Origin: Dehalococcoidales bacterium
Lineage (GTDB): Bacteria; Chloroflexota; Dehalococcoidia; Dehalococcoidales; UBA2162
Length of the DNA: 64,000 nucleotides
NCBI GenBank assembly: GCA_016932435.1
Contig: JAFGCW010000025.1
Coordinates: 44,330-108,329, forward strand
Direction: 5' to 3'
Position numbers and translations under genes: made by a program. Below are positions 54,004 through 61,926 of the stretch, in pieces. Position 1 is the first letter of the stretch. Each line of letters opens with the position of its first letter. The notes under the pieces were generated by a model. That model worked only from the letters and a program-made list of their open reading frames with translations, did no database searches and was not told where the DNA came from.

Positions 54004-54888
54004 TTATTTCTTTATCACCGGCATCCAGACCTGGCATCGATACTCCGGACTGTTCGGGTCTCCCGGCAGATACACTTCGAGTTCGGGCTTGTTATCGTGT
54101 TCGTATCCGGTAGCCGGGAACCACTCCTGGAATATCTTCAGTGTCACTTCCTGTATCGCTCCCGGCATCGGACCGACCGACTCGAATATTGCCCAGGTAG
54201 CTTCCGGTACATGTATTAAATCGAATTCTGCAGGTATCGTTCCATCAGGTTTCTCAACACCGATGCCATAGGAAAATTCATCTTTCTCTTCATCTCCTGA
54301 AAAAAAGCATATTCCCAGGTCCTCCGCTCCGGTAACAGGACCTGTCTTGCCTCCGGTCAATTTCATCAAGGCTTCAAGATTATTATCCTGAATAAATTCA
54401 TCCCAGAAATCCGGTATTTTTTTCAGGTTTTCTCCACCTGCCGTGGTAAACTTCCTGTACTTGCCGACTACCTCGAAAGCCGGTTTTTCCATTATCCGGT
54501 AATCCATATCGATACCTCCCTTTAGTTCGATATTGAAAAAGATGCGTGGATATGCCGTAAGCTTCACTCCCGGCTCGCGCGCTGCCGTTGGAGTAATTCC
54601 GTGCAGATTCCGGAATGCCCGGGTAAACGCGGTGGGCGAATCGTATCCGTACTTCGTCGCTATATCGATAATCCTGTAACTACCGGATGATATCTCGGTA
54701 GCCGCCAGCGTCAACCTTCTTCTCCTCGCATACTCCACCGGCGTCAGCCCGTTGATTGCCAGGAATATCCGGTGAAAATGGTATACCGAACAGCAGGCTT
54801 TTTCCGCCGCCTTGCTGAAATCTATCTCCCCGGCAAGGTTTCTTTCGATATAGTCCACCGCGGCATTCATTCTTTCCGACCATTCCAT
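54004..54888 (-). CDS. AraC-family regulator with GyrI-like effector domain
   Basis: A 294-residue regulator in the Rob/SoxS style. N-terminal AraC domain (about 8-105) with two HTH motifs (FSKAAEKACCSVYHFHRIFL and IIDIATKYGYDSPTAFTRAFR). The C-terminal 165 residues form a GyrI-like effector-binding domain (PAFEVVGKYRKFTT, then WAIFESVGPM). Such proteins sense drugs or cationic compounds and activate defence genes. It is monocistronic, divergent from the beta-helix lipoprotein gene. Confidence 0.9.
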   Translation of the reverse strand: MEWSERMNAAVDYIERNLAGEIDFSKAAEKACCSVYHFHRIFLAINGLTPVEYARRRRLTLAATEISSGSYRIIDIATKYGYDSPTAFTRAFRNLHGITPTAAREPGVKLTAYPRIFFNIELKGGIDMDYRIMEKPAFEVVGKYRKFTTAGGENLKKIPDFWDEFIQDNNLEALMKLTGGKTGPVTGAEDLGICFFSGDEEKDEFSYGIGVEKPDGTIPAEFDLIHVPEATWAIFESVGPMPGAIQEVTLKIFQEWFPATGYEHDNKPELEVYLPGDPNSPEYRCQVWMPVIKK

Positions 54889-55084
54889 GTACTCGCTTTC
54901 TCCTTCAGCAATACTCTAACAGTGTTACCGACTGCAGTCTCGTCTTTTCCTGCTCACTTGTGAGAGGTATCCTCTATAATCACCTGGGCAACTATTCGTG
55001 TGGGCTGTATAGTATGCTCTTTGACTTCACTCATTCTCAGGTCTAGAATTACCCTTGTCAACAGGAAAGGTAACAATAACTTCC

Positions 55085-56251
55085 ATGAAGCGAGTGATCA
55101 TAATCTCACTGCTAATCACGTTTGTACTCATACCCGGATGCGACCACAATGGGAAATTGCTTGAAACGGAATCATATAGCTTTCCTGCAGAACCTCCTCC
55201 GATCACAATGCCGCAGGAACCAGTCTTACCCGAACCGGTTAATATCATAGAAGACCGGAAAGTCGGGTATACCGATAACCTCACGAACCACCGGTTTATT
55301 AACTGTGAGATATCCGTCAAGGGTAAGGATATTATCGTAAGCAACTGTGAATTTATTAACTGTATTATTTACATTGATAACAGCAAGGATATACTGTTTG
55401 AAAACTCCATCATCAGGGATCTGAATCAGTACGAAGAAACCTCATTACGTTTGTACAAGACCGATAATATTACTGTTACGGGATGCCTGTTTATGGATAA
55501 TTACATCGGTCTTGGCGTCAGTGAGTGTTCGGCGTACGTATCAAAAAACCAATTTATCAGAAACAACGGTCATAATGCCCTGGTTATCGGTAACGGTTCA
55601 AGAGTGGTAGTTACTGGTAACTATTTCTACGGCAGTTTCCCTCACGCTATCCTGGTACTGAACAGAGAGGATGACCCCCGGGCCGCCGTGGAAATACATC
55701 ACAACCTTATAGACCAGACAGGTGAAGATGCGATAAATTTCGAAGACTTCAGAAACGCGGATATGAGCATCATCTCTGAGAATGTTATTACTAATACCGG
55801 CTGGTCGGCCGTTCTCGTCGAATACAACAGTTGGGGGTCGAACATTACCATTAAAGGAAACTGGATAGAAGGTACCGGTATCCCATGGGACTTATCACTG
55901 CACCCGCTAAATCCTGAAACCTTTTCCGCTGGATGGGGTCACGGAATACTTATCGAAGACTCGAGTATGGTAACCGTCATCGACAATCGCATCCTTGAGG
56001 CTGCTGAAACCGGAATAGAAGTAGTAAACGCGCAGGATATAATAGTAAAAAACAACGGTATATCTTCAGCAGGGACCGGAATCGGATTACACCGGTACAA
56101 TGAAGCTTCTCTTTACCGTGAATACTCTCCGCTACAACCCGGTGATGCCGGTAATGCTGAAGTATCTGTCAGTGGCAATTATTTCCTGGAGACACAGAAA
56201 GATTATAACGTGGATGAATTTTCTGAATTAATTCAGCTGGATGAACATTAA
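55085..56251 (+). CDS. Right-handed beta-helix lipoprotein
   Basis: About 388 residues from ATG 55085; an earlier frame start at 55055 is unlikely. Signal peptide and lipobox VLIPGC give Cys18. From about residue 75 onward are repeated short strands (FINCEISVKGKDIIVSNCEFINC, ENVITNTGWSAVLVEYNS, GIEVVNAQDIIVKNNGI) typical of pectate-lyase-like parallel beta helices. NosD-like periplasmic copper-binding or polysaccharide-binding proteins have this shape. No catalytic residues are obvious. It faces outward from the membrane; the function is unknown. Confidence 0.8.
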   Translation: MKRVIIISLLITFVLIPGCDHNGKLLETESYSFPAEPPPITMPQEPVLPEPVNIIEDRKVGYTDNLTNHRFINCEISVKGKDIIVSNCEFINCIIYIDNSKDILFENSIIRDLNQYEETSLRLYKTDNITVTGCLFMDNYIGLGVSECSAYVSKNQFIRNNGHNALVIGNGSRVVVTGNYFYGSFPHAILVLNREDDPRAAVEIHHNLIDQTGEDAINFEDFRNADMSIISENVITNTGWSAVLVEYNSWGSNITIKGNWIEGTGIPWDLSLHPLNPETFSAGWGHGILIEDSSMVTVIDNRILEAAETGIEVVNAQDIIVKNNGISSAGTGIGLHRYNEASLYREYSPLQPGDAGNAEVSVSGNYFLETQKDYNVDEFSELIQLDEH

Positions 56252-56371
56252 TTATTACTCGTTTTTAAGTCGGAAAGCAGGTTTGGACGCTTCTGCCGTT
56301 TAATGGACTTCGTATGCTTCGTATACCGTGCAGAGTACCGTTTTCGTGTCAGCATCTCCCTTCAGGCGTGT

Positions 56372-56560
56372 CTATTTCCTCTTGCCGACTGCCGCCAGCG
56401 GGGCAACTGCGATCCAGAGAGTGATAGTAATTAACATCGAGGTTACGTAGTTGATATCTGCCAGATCGAGTTTAGGCGCAATTACATCCCACAGTAGCAT
56501 CACGAATAATGAACCCAGGAAAAATCCCGGTATTGCCGCCAGTATTCTGAAATAACCCAA
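56372..56560 (-). CDS. Small two-helix membrane protein (62 aa)
   Basis: A 62-residue protein with two hydrophobic segments: residues 4-25 (FRILAAIPGFFLGSLFVMLL) and 38-57 (VTSMLITITLWIAVAPLAAVG), separated by a short acidic loop (APKLDLADIN). The lysine-rich end (KRK) is cytoplasmic in a hairpin model. It belongs to no family I know. ATG 56560 has TTCTCC on the plus strand (GGAGAA) at a fitting distance. The gap 56561-56789 holds no convincing gene. Confidence 0.6.
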   Translation of the reverse strand: MGYFRILAAIPGFFLGSLFVMLLWDVIAPKLDLADINYVTSMLITITLWIAVAPLAAVGKRK

Positions 56561-56789
56561 TCTTGTTCTCCTTTATTATTTCGTTTTTTGATATATTCAT
56601 CATTTATATCATACCGGATTAATCACCGGCAACGTGCAGAGATGAGATTCAGGATAGTCACCACTGCTGGTGAGATGATTCTGGCTGATCTTGCCGCATC
56701 GTTTCGTATCGTTACAGTCCTCTCCTTTTATATATAAACAGAGATAATGCCTTCCCTCGTAGGAGATATGAATTGTTACCGGACTAGAG

Positions 56790-57287
56790 TTAGCCTTTCC
56801 TGAGCTTCTCCGCTTCTTCCGGTGAATAGAACTGACGGCTGCTGTGTGCCGGGTGAAGTGATAGATCGCCTTCAGACATGGTGTAATTTCCCGTGAACAG
56901 GACATGCATCCACATAAAGGGTTTGTTTACTTTTATTATGTTGACAGGACAGTGCACCAGTCCTTTGGGAATATAGACTATCGATGTTGTATTAACTATA
57001 TTTTTCTCGCCTTCTTCGCCAAAGTAAATCTCGATTTCAGCGTCGAATTCATGAAGGTTCTTCGGATTACTGCTGAATATGAAGAAAAGTTCATCGACAT
57101 CATGAGCGTGAGGTTTGGGGATCATAAGGTTCGGCTGGGTAATGTAAAACATCTGGCATTCTACCGGGAAGCTGGGAAACATGGCTCCGAAGCAGCCGTC
57201 CTCGCCGCATATGTGCAAAGCTGATGATTCTCCTGCCTTCTCCAAAGGTTCTTTTATTATATACTTCCCATATTTTGTCTCTGCCAT
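56790..57287 (-). CDS. Cupin-like protein
   Basis: A 165-residue protein. The core NLMIPKPHAHDVDELFFIFSSNP looks like cupin motif 1 (HxH with a following Glu). IPKGLVHCPVNI looks like motif 2, with a His. This forms a small-molecule binding or metal-dependent barrel. Two nearby Cys (HICGEDGC) occur before motif 1. SD AAGGAGG lies just before ATG 57287. No operon partner; the ligand is unknown. Confidence 0.75.
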   Translation of the reverse strand: MAETKYGKYIIKEPLEKAGESSALHICGEDGCFGAMFPSFPVECQMFYITQPNLMIPKPHAHDVDELFFIFSSNPKNLHEFDAEIEIYFGEEGEKNIVNTTSIVYIPKGLVHCPVNIIKVNKPFMWMHVLFTGNYTMSEGDLSLHPAHSSRQFYSPEEAEKLRKG

Positions 57288-57370
57288 TCCGGTTTCCTCC
57301 TTAAATTATAGTTATTAAAGTCGAACCAATTCTAGGCTGGTAAAATTACCTCTGTCAATATCCCGAATAA

Positions 57371-57643
57371 TATATCTCCAAGCCTTTTTTCAACAAGATA
57401 ATTAGAAAACTTGGTTTAAACGGTGTTCGTTTACACTATGCACGGCATAGCCACGCTTCATTGATGTTGAAACAAGGTGTGCATCCTAAGGTTGTTCAAG
57501 AGCGTTTAGGTCATTCAAGTATTCAATTAACTCTTGATACCTATAGTCACATTGTACCGGGTTTACAGGAAGCGGCAGCTTTGAACTTTGATAACTTGGT
57601 ATATAAAAAGAATAGCTCATATGTTAATCTAAATACACCATAA
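57371..57643 (+). pseudogene. Tyrosine integrase remnant (C-terminal 90 codons)
   Basis: The frame is open from 57371 to a TAA at 57643 and encodes only the end of a phage-type tyrosine recombinase. Catalytic signs are HYARHSHASLML (the H-x-x-R box), ERLGHSSIQLTLDTYSH (LGH and the nucleophile Tyr). The N-terminal three quarters of the protein and a proper start are missing. This is a decayed integrase whose parent element probably lies nearby. It sits 1.2 kb from the tRNA-fMet fragment. Confidence 0.85.
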
Positions 57644-57672
57644 AGTCATGAACAGTAAAGGAGGTTATAACA

Positions 57673-58713
57673 ATGTCCGACGAAACAACTTGCCCTCTGT
57701 GTTCAAGTACTCTTGTAAATCCTTCCAGTCATTCTCAACATAGAGATGCTGAATATTTTGATTGCCCTCAATGCGGTACATACCTATTAGATGGATATAC
57801 AAAGCACGATTCACGGTTAGATGAAAATAAACATCTCGTCAGTGGTTGGATACGTAGGCAGCACAAACTCGGCACAGAAATCCCCATAGTCGCAATGAGG
57901 TTTGAGGGACCTGAGCCAGGTATATTCGACGCTATTACACAAATCGGTTTACCAAAAACTGTCAACGATAGATTAGATACACTACTTAAAGCTTATGCAG
58001 ATATTGTTCAGGATGATTTCCGGAAAATAATCAGTTCACAACAATACCTATATTTAATCCCTGAAGTAGCTGTAAAAGACATCGGAGATATATACGGATT
58101 GAACCGGTTACTATACCAACTTGGATATATTCAGTTACAAAACAGTATGCGTGATTCTAATTTAACGATAACTGCTAACGGATGGTTTCATATTGAAGAA
58201 TTAAAAAGTGCTGTCATTGAAAGTAATTCTGCTTTTATCGCAATGTGGTATGACTCTTGTACAGAAGACTATCGTAAATCGGTCATTGCTGCTGTGGAAT
58301 ACTGTGGATATAATCCCATAATCATAGACTCCGTTGATTACAATGACTTCATCATGAATGAAGTGATAAATTTAATTCGACAATCTCGTTTCGTAATTAC
58401 AGATTTAACATGTCTTCCTGAGATCGATGATTCGGACAACCCAAAAGTCCTTCAAGGGGTTAGAGGAGGAGTATATTGGGAAGCTGGATTAGCCTTCGGT
58501 TTGGGTAAACCTGTAATCCAAACATGTAAAAAATCTGATGAATCAAAACGTAGGGTGCATTTTGATTTAGATCAATATCCCACTATCTATTGGGAAGATT
58601 CGGACCTGAGTGTTGATATTAGAGACATTAGCAGTCCTATCACTGAACCTAACTTTGCAGAAATCTTAGCGAACCGGATATTAGTCTTGGCAGGAAAAGG
58701 ATCAATATCATAA
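57673..58713 (+). CDS. Zinc-ribbon protein with TIR/deoxyribosyltransferase-like domain
   Basis: A 346-residue protein. Residues 7-34 are a zinc ribbon (CPLCSS ... CPQCGTYLLDG). A middle helical part (about 60-180) follows. Residues 190-330 match the nucleoside-deoxyribosyltransferase/TIR-like pattern: SAFIAMWYDSCTEDYRKSV, YNPIIIDSV, FVITDLT, then GGVYWEAGLAFGLGKPVI with a conserved Glu that is the presumed catalytic residue. Similar proteins are candidate NAD-consuming or signalling effectors of antiphage systems. SD AAAGGAGG precedes ATG 57673. It lies between an integrase remnant and an attachment site, so it is probably cargo of a mobile element. Confidence 0.75.
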   Translation: MSDETTCPLCSSTLVNPSSHSQHRDAEYFDCPQCGTYLLDGYTKHDSRLDENKHLVSGWIRRQHKLGTEIPIVAMRFEGPEPGIFDAITQIGLPKTVNDRLDTLLKAYADIVQDDFRKIISSQQYLYLIPEVAVKDIGDIYGLNRLLYQLGYIQLQNSMRDSNLTITANGWFHIEELKSAVIESNSAFIAMWYDSCTEDYRKSVIAAVEYCGYNPIIIDSVDYNDFIMNEVINLIRQSRFVITDLTCLPEIDDSDNPKVLQGVRGGVYWEAGLAFGLGKPVIQTCKKSDESKRRVHFDLDQYPTIYWEDSDLSVDIRDISSPITEPNFAEILANRILVLAGKGSIS

Positions 58714-58785
58714 TTGATCAAATACCTGAGTAATTACTAATACTCATTCGTACAAAACACGTTAGCAAAATGTTAGCAAAAACGA

Positions 58786-58824
58786 AAATCCCCCGTTTCC
58801 TAATGATCGGATTCGGGGGTTTTT
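58786..58824 (+). terminator. Bidirectional rho-independent terminator
   Basis: CCCCCG (58790-58795) pairs with CGGGGG (58814-58819), with TTTTT after it on the plus strand and AAAA before it. It ends the TIR-like gene and separates it from the tRNA fragment. GTTAGCAAAA repeats 11 bases apart just upstream (58761-58781). Confidence 0.85.
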
Positions 58825-59047
58825 AGCTTTGATATTTGGTAGCGGGGGTTGGATTCGAACCAACGACCTCCGGGTTATGAGCAATATTCCAAGCATAATT
58901 ATTCACAACTTTGTGAACACCTTGAGTTGACTGGAGTTTACTCTTTAACTCTGGCGGACAAGGTCTTTTCCCGCTTAGAATCATACTGAGATAACTCTTA
59001 CTTATACCCAGTTCTTTGGCTATCTGATTTTGGCTTATCTTCTTCAT
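58823..59047 (-). CDS. XRE-like HTH protein ending in the tRNA fragment
   Basis: A 74-residue protein. Residues 4-45 are a cro/C1-type HTH (NQIAKELGISKSYLSMILSGKRPC). The C-terminal 20 residues (NPEVVGSNPTPAT) are encoded by the tRNA-fMet fragment, so the natural C-terminus has been replaced at the insertion point. It overlaps the upstream excisionase-like gene by 50 bases. Its role is probably regulation of the element. Confidence 0.65.
   Translation of the reverse strand: MKKISQNQIAKELGISKSYLSMILSGKRPCPPELKSKLQSTQGVHKVVNNYAWNIAHNPEVVGSNPTPATKYQS
58837..58882 (-). other. tRNA-fMet 3'-half fragment (attachment site)
   Basis: On the minus strand this 46-base segment is the 3' half of an initiator tRNA: CTCATAACCCGG (anticodon CAT and stem side), then GGTCG, the T arm GTTGG-TTCGAAT-CCAAC, acceptor and CCA. 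The 5' half is missing: the next bases (AATATTCC...) do not pair. This is how integrative elements leave att sites in tRNA genes. Confidence 0.8.
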
Positions 59048-59225
59048 TTCTTACCTCCTTTCTTTTTCTCCCACCACCTTGCTTTCTTTTTCTAGAATAA
59101 CTAAGTTCGAGAATCATCCAATCTCGCCCCCATTTTTGAGCTTTTATTTTGCCAAGCTTTGCTAAGCGCCTAATGTGGCTTTCTTCTAATCCAAGAATTT
59201 GGGATGCTTCTTTAACTGTATACAT
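58998..59225 (-). CDS. Excisionase-like helix-turn-helix protein
   Basis: About 75 residues from ATG 59225 (a GTG at 59240 adds five). YTVKEASQILGLEESHIRRLAKLGKIKAQKWGRDWMI is the MerR-like winged HTH of excisionases (helix-turn-helix 17 type). The remaining half is a highly basic Arg/Lys/Gly-rich tail (SRKRKQGGGRKRKEV). Its placement next to an att site and an integrase remnant supports a role in element excision or control. Confidence 0.8.
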   Translation of the reverse strand: MYTVKEASQILGLEESHIRRLAKLGKIKAQKWGRDWMILELSYSRKRKQGGGRKRKEVRNEEDKPKSDSQRTGYK

Positions 59226-59280
59226 AGGTATATTATACACGCTAGAAGGAATAAAATCAAGTATAGTTATGTGTGGTTGA

Positions 59281-59309
59281 TTGACATTTTTTGGTATTTA
59301 TGGTAACTT
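59281..59309 (+). promoter_or_regulatory. Candidate promoter of a small RNA
   Basis: TTGACA (59281-59286), 17 bases, TAACTT (59304-59309). No ORF starts in the following 150 bases, but a strong terminator ends that stretch. Confidence 0.6.
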
Positions 59310-59315
59310 GATAGC

Positions 59316-59460
59316 AGTAGTTTAACAACTAGAAAGATTGTAGGACTGATCACGGGCTAAACTGTAACTTCTACCGATGCGAAGCCTGCACCCCCAGTGT
59401 CCCTAGCTAGAAATGGGCAACCTGCAGGAGTGCGTTATTTTGACGCACTCCTTTTTTTGT
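59316..59460 (+). ncRNA. Candidate structured small RNA
   Basis: A stretch of about 145 bases between the promoter above and a perfect terminator (GGAGTGCGT / ACGCACTCC, 59434-59458 region, then seven T). Inside, CCTGCA and TGCAGG enclose CCCA / TGGG with a long loop (about 59388-59436). No coding potential is seen. It ends about 40 bases before the RepA-like ATPase gene. It could be a trans-acting or antisense RNA controlling replication, or an attenuating leader; I do not recognise a family. Confidence 0.6.
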
Positions 59461-59501
59461 TTGGTAATAAATCAAATTGAAAATGATATCGGAGGAATAA
59501 T

Positions 59502-60488
59502 ATGGATAAGTCAGAGAAAAAGAGATTCAGCATTCGCTCTGGGTCTGACGCAATAAATAGTGACGTACCTGAAATTGATTATATCATTGAACAGAAACTC
59601 AGGCGTAAAGCCAAATATTCTGTAGTGGCGAAATGGAAAGCTGGCAAGTCATTTTTAACTATTCAAGCTGGTATGGCTATAGCCGCTGGAGCTGATTTTC
59701 TAGGATTTAAAACTACAAGGTCTAATGTCCTTTACATTAACTTTGAAATAAGTGAGGAAATGTTTCAGCAAAGAGTTCAAGATATGCAGCGTAAATTAGG
59801 TTATGATCTCTCTCGATTTAAGTATCTGACTATCACTGATCTAAGTCTGGATATGCATACCAATGAGTTGGACGAAATCCTCACTCAATGCATCAGTGAG
59901 AGTTTCCCGGTTGAAGTATTGGTAATAGATCCTAGATGGAAGGCGGTAAAAAGAGATAGTAATCAGGATGAAGTAATTAATGCTTTCTGCGTGAATTTAG
60001 ATAAAATCATCGCTAAGTACGGTGTAACTCTGATAATTGTCCATCATGAAGGTGTATCAGGAAGTGAAAATAAAGCAGGTAAAGGTAGTACTGTTTTCGA
60101 AGCATGGCTGGATGGTTGGCTAAGAATAAAACCTGTCCAAGGAACTTTTAATCTCAAGCAGATAGATATTTGGTCAAGAGATAGTGAACGAGAGTATATA
60201 GCCGTACAGTTTAATTACCCGATTCATGAAGTTGCACCTGAATTTGTCGATCAAAGGAAAGGAAAAACAGATGATGCTAAGAAGTGCATAGTTGATTACC
60301 TGGAAAATGGTGACCAGTTAGAAGTAGAAGTGAGATTTCATGTATTAGGTAAGAACCACACGGAATATGCATTTAATCGGGCAAGAAAGGAGTTAGAGAA
60401 TGAAGGGATAATCAATTTATTTAAAGCGTCAGGACCTGGTAACAGGAAAATGATAAGTTTAATTCGCCAAGATGTTCGAGGAGAATAA
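59502..60488 (+). CDS. RepA-like/AAA_25 ATPase of a mobile element
   Basis: A 328-residue RecA-fold ATPase. Walker A reads VAKWKAGKSFL (Lys49), followed by VLYINFEISEEMFQQRV. Walker B is VLVIDPRWKAV, and LIIVHHEGVSG is the third motif. The C-terminal 80 residues look like a winged helix (ILDYLENGDQLEVEVRF... region). This is the RepA helicase-like family common on plasmids and integrative elements. SD GGAGG before ATG 59502. It lies directly downstream of the candidate RNA, 3 bases from the next ORF. Confidence 0.8.
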   Translation: MDKSEKKRFSIRSGSDAINSDVPEIDYIIEQKLRRKAKYSVVAKWKAGKSFLTIQAGMAIAAGADFLGFKTTRSNVLYINFEISEEMFQQRVQDMQRKLGYDLSRFKYLTITDLSLDMHTNELDEILTQCISESFPVEVLVIDPRWKAVKRDSNQDEVINAFCVNLDKIIAKYGVTLIIVHHEGVSGSENKAGKGSTVFEAWLDGWLRIKPVQGTFNLKQIDIWSRDSEREYIAVQFNYPIHEVAPEFVDQRKGKTDDAKKCIVDYLENGDQLEVEVRFHVLGKNHTEYAFNRARKELENEGIINLFKASGPGNRKMISLIRQDVRGE

Positions 60489-60491
60489 GAG

Positions 60492-60872
60492 ATGTCGGAC
60501 TATATAAAATTAAGTAGTAGTATGGAAATTAGGAAGTGGATGGATGCACATCCACCAATGTGGAAACCTTTGCAAGGTTTGACGATATCGGAAATAATCG
60601 ACTGGGAAGAAGATGAAAAGAAGGAAGTACCTAAGGATGGTGAATATTATGGTGTAATGCATTCATACGATGGTCCTAATCTCTCATTAAGACAAGTATT
60701 TATTGCCCAAAATGCTATAGATGCATTGCGGCAATATATTTATAATCATCAACTCCATCAATGTGGTGTAGGCGAAGACTGTATTGGGTTCAAAATAAGA
60801 GATAATTTCTGGTATGAAGGACAGGAAATCGAAGTTTTTAAGCTAGCGGAAGGAACAGACCACTTTTGGTAG
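60492..60872 (+). CDS. Hypothetical protein (126 aa) after the RepA-like gene
   Basis: A 126-residue protein starting 3 bases after the ATPase stop, clearly co-transcribed. It is acidic, with no membrane segment. Patterns visible are HPPMWKPLQGL, GEYYGVMHSYDGPN, and a HQLHQCGVGEDC segment with His/Cys that could bind a metal. I do not recognise a family. It may be an accessory replication or anti-restriction protein of the element. Confidence 0.7.
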   Translation: MSDYIKLSSSMEIRKWMDAHPPMWKPLQGLTISEIIDWEEDEKKEVPKDGEYYGVMHSYDGPNLSLRQVFIAQNAIDALRQYIYNHQLHQCGVGEDCIGFKIRDNFWYEGQEIEVFKLAEGTDHFW

Positions 60873-60954
60873 AAGCGTCTTTGTATCGCAACTGGATATT
60901 TAGTTAATTCCTGACTCAACCTGCAAAATTATACTGTTGTCTATCTAAGATTTC

Positions 60955-61554
60955 TTATATTGTTGGAGGATTATTCTTCGAGTTATGTTTAGTATATATC
61001 TCCTCCCAAATTTCATCATAGCTTCTTCGAGGTTTCGATACCTCTACGTAAAAACTGAGACTAATCGCCAATAATAATATTAATACAGTACCTAATATCC
61101 TTATCCAAAGAGTATCTTGTAAGACAAAAATAAAAGTGAAGCATAATATAGCGACAATTAGATATACTCCTATTAAGGATACTGCATATCGTGGTGTGTC
61201 CATAAAGCGATACCAACGTGATGATTTGGGTGCATATCTGAATTCTGTTAAATAAGTTTCATATTTCATATCTGGAACGACCTTTTCAATGAACACCCGA
61301 ATATATGCACCGATACGCCTTCGGATACGTTCCATATAAGCTGTATACAAAATATACGGAATAGCTATTGCAATCGGAAACAAATAAGCTGCAGGTACTT
61401 TCCCTATAGCAGCAAAGCTCAGTATTGCTCCAGAAAACAGAGAATAGGATGTTACACCCCAGATACGGAATTGCATGGAATGCATTAACTCTTCTCGTAA
61501 GGCACGATATTCTTCAATCTTCGCAATAGTAGTAGATTCTAGTTCATTATTCAA
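60955..61554 (-). CDS. Four-helix membrane protein of unknown function
   Basis: A 199-residue protein with two hydrophobic hairpins: about 30-66 (LFSGAILSFAAIGKVPAAYLFPIAIAIPYIL) and about 125-170 (VYLIVAILCFTFIFVLQD, VLILLLAISLSFYV). A charged N-terminal helix and a Tyr/Arg-rich loop (RIRRRIGAYIRVFIEKVVPD) lie between. I recognise no family. Small membrane proteins of this layout accompany nucleotide-signalling defence systems, but there is no partner next to it. The following gap 61555-61926 is described separately. Confidence 0.7.
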   Translation of the reverse strand: MNNELESTTIAKIEEYRALREELMHSMQFRIWGVTSYSLFSGAILSFAAIGKVPAAYLFPIAIAIPYILYTAYMERIRRRIGAYIRVFIEKVVPDMKYETYLTEFRYAPKSSRWYRFMDTPRYAVSLIGVYLIVAILCFTFIFVLQDTLWIRILGTVLILLLAISLSFYVEVSKPRRSYDEIWEEIYTKHNSKNNPPTI

Positions 61555-61689
61555 TTCGAATTACACCTCCTTGTGGATTGCGGATAATAATAAAATGTAT
61601 TAATGTAACGTTGTTCATGCAATATCAATAATCTCACCATCCATTAATATCTCTAAGTCAATAATTGACTCTCTATTGTATCGATCAGA

Positions 61690-61800
61690 TTTTCAAATAT
61701 TTGATTATTTGATTTTTTTTATGAGAGTAATGATTCAGTTGTCAGCTTCGAGGTAGAGACAACCAACAGACATTTTGAGACATTTGGTAGACATTTAATG
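61690..61800. repeat. AT-rich stretch with AGACATTT repeats (possible origin)
   Basis: Three AGACATTT repeats begin at 61768, 61778 and 61789, so about one helical turn apart, next to an AT-rich run (61695-61722). Short phased repeats beside AT-rich DNA resemble iterons of replication origins. The element encodes a RepA-like ATPase. The rest of 61555-61926 shows no gene; GGGTGG motifs recur at 61884-61903. Confidence 0.4.
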
Positions 61801-61926
61801 ATGAAAGAGTTAAAGCTGAGTTCAGATAAGTTTTCAGCCTGTTGATGTTATCAATAGTCGAATTACCAGATAACCAACATTACTGGGTGGTGTGGCTGGG
61901 TGGACAAATAAAAAGTGATTGCTAGG

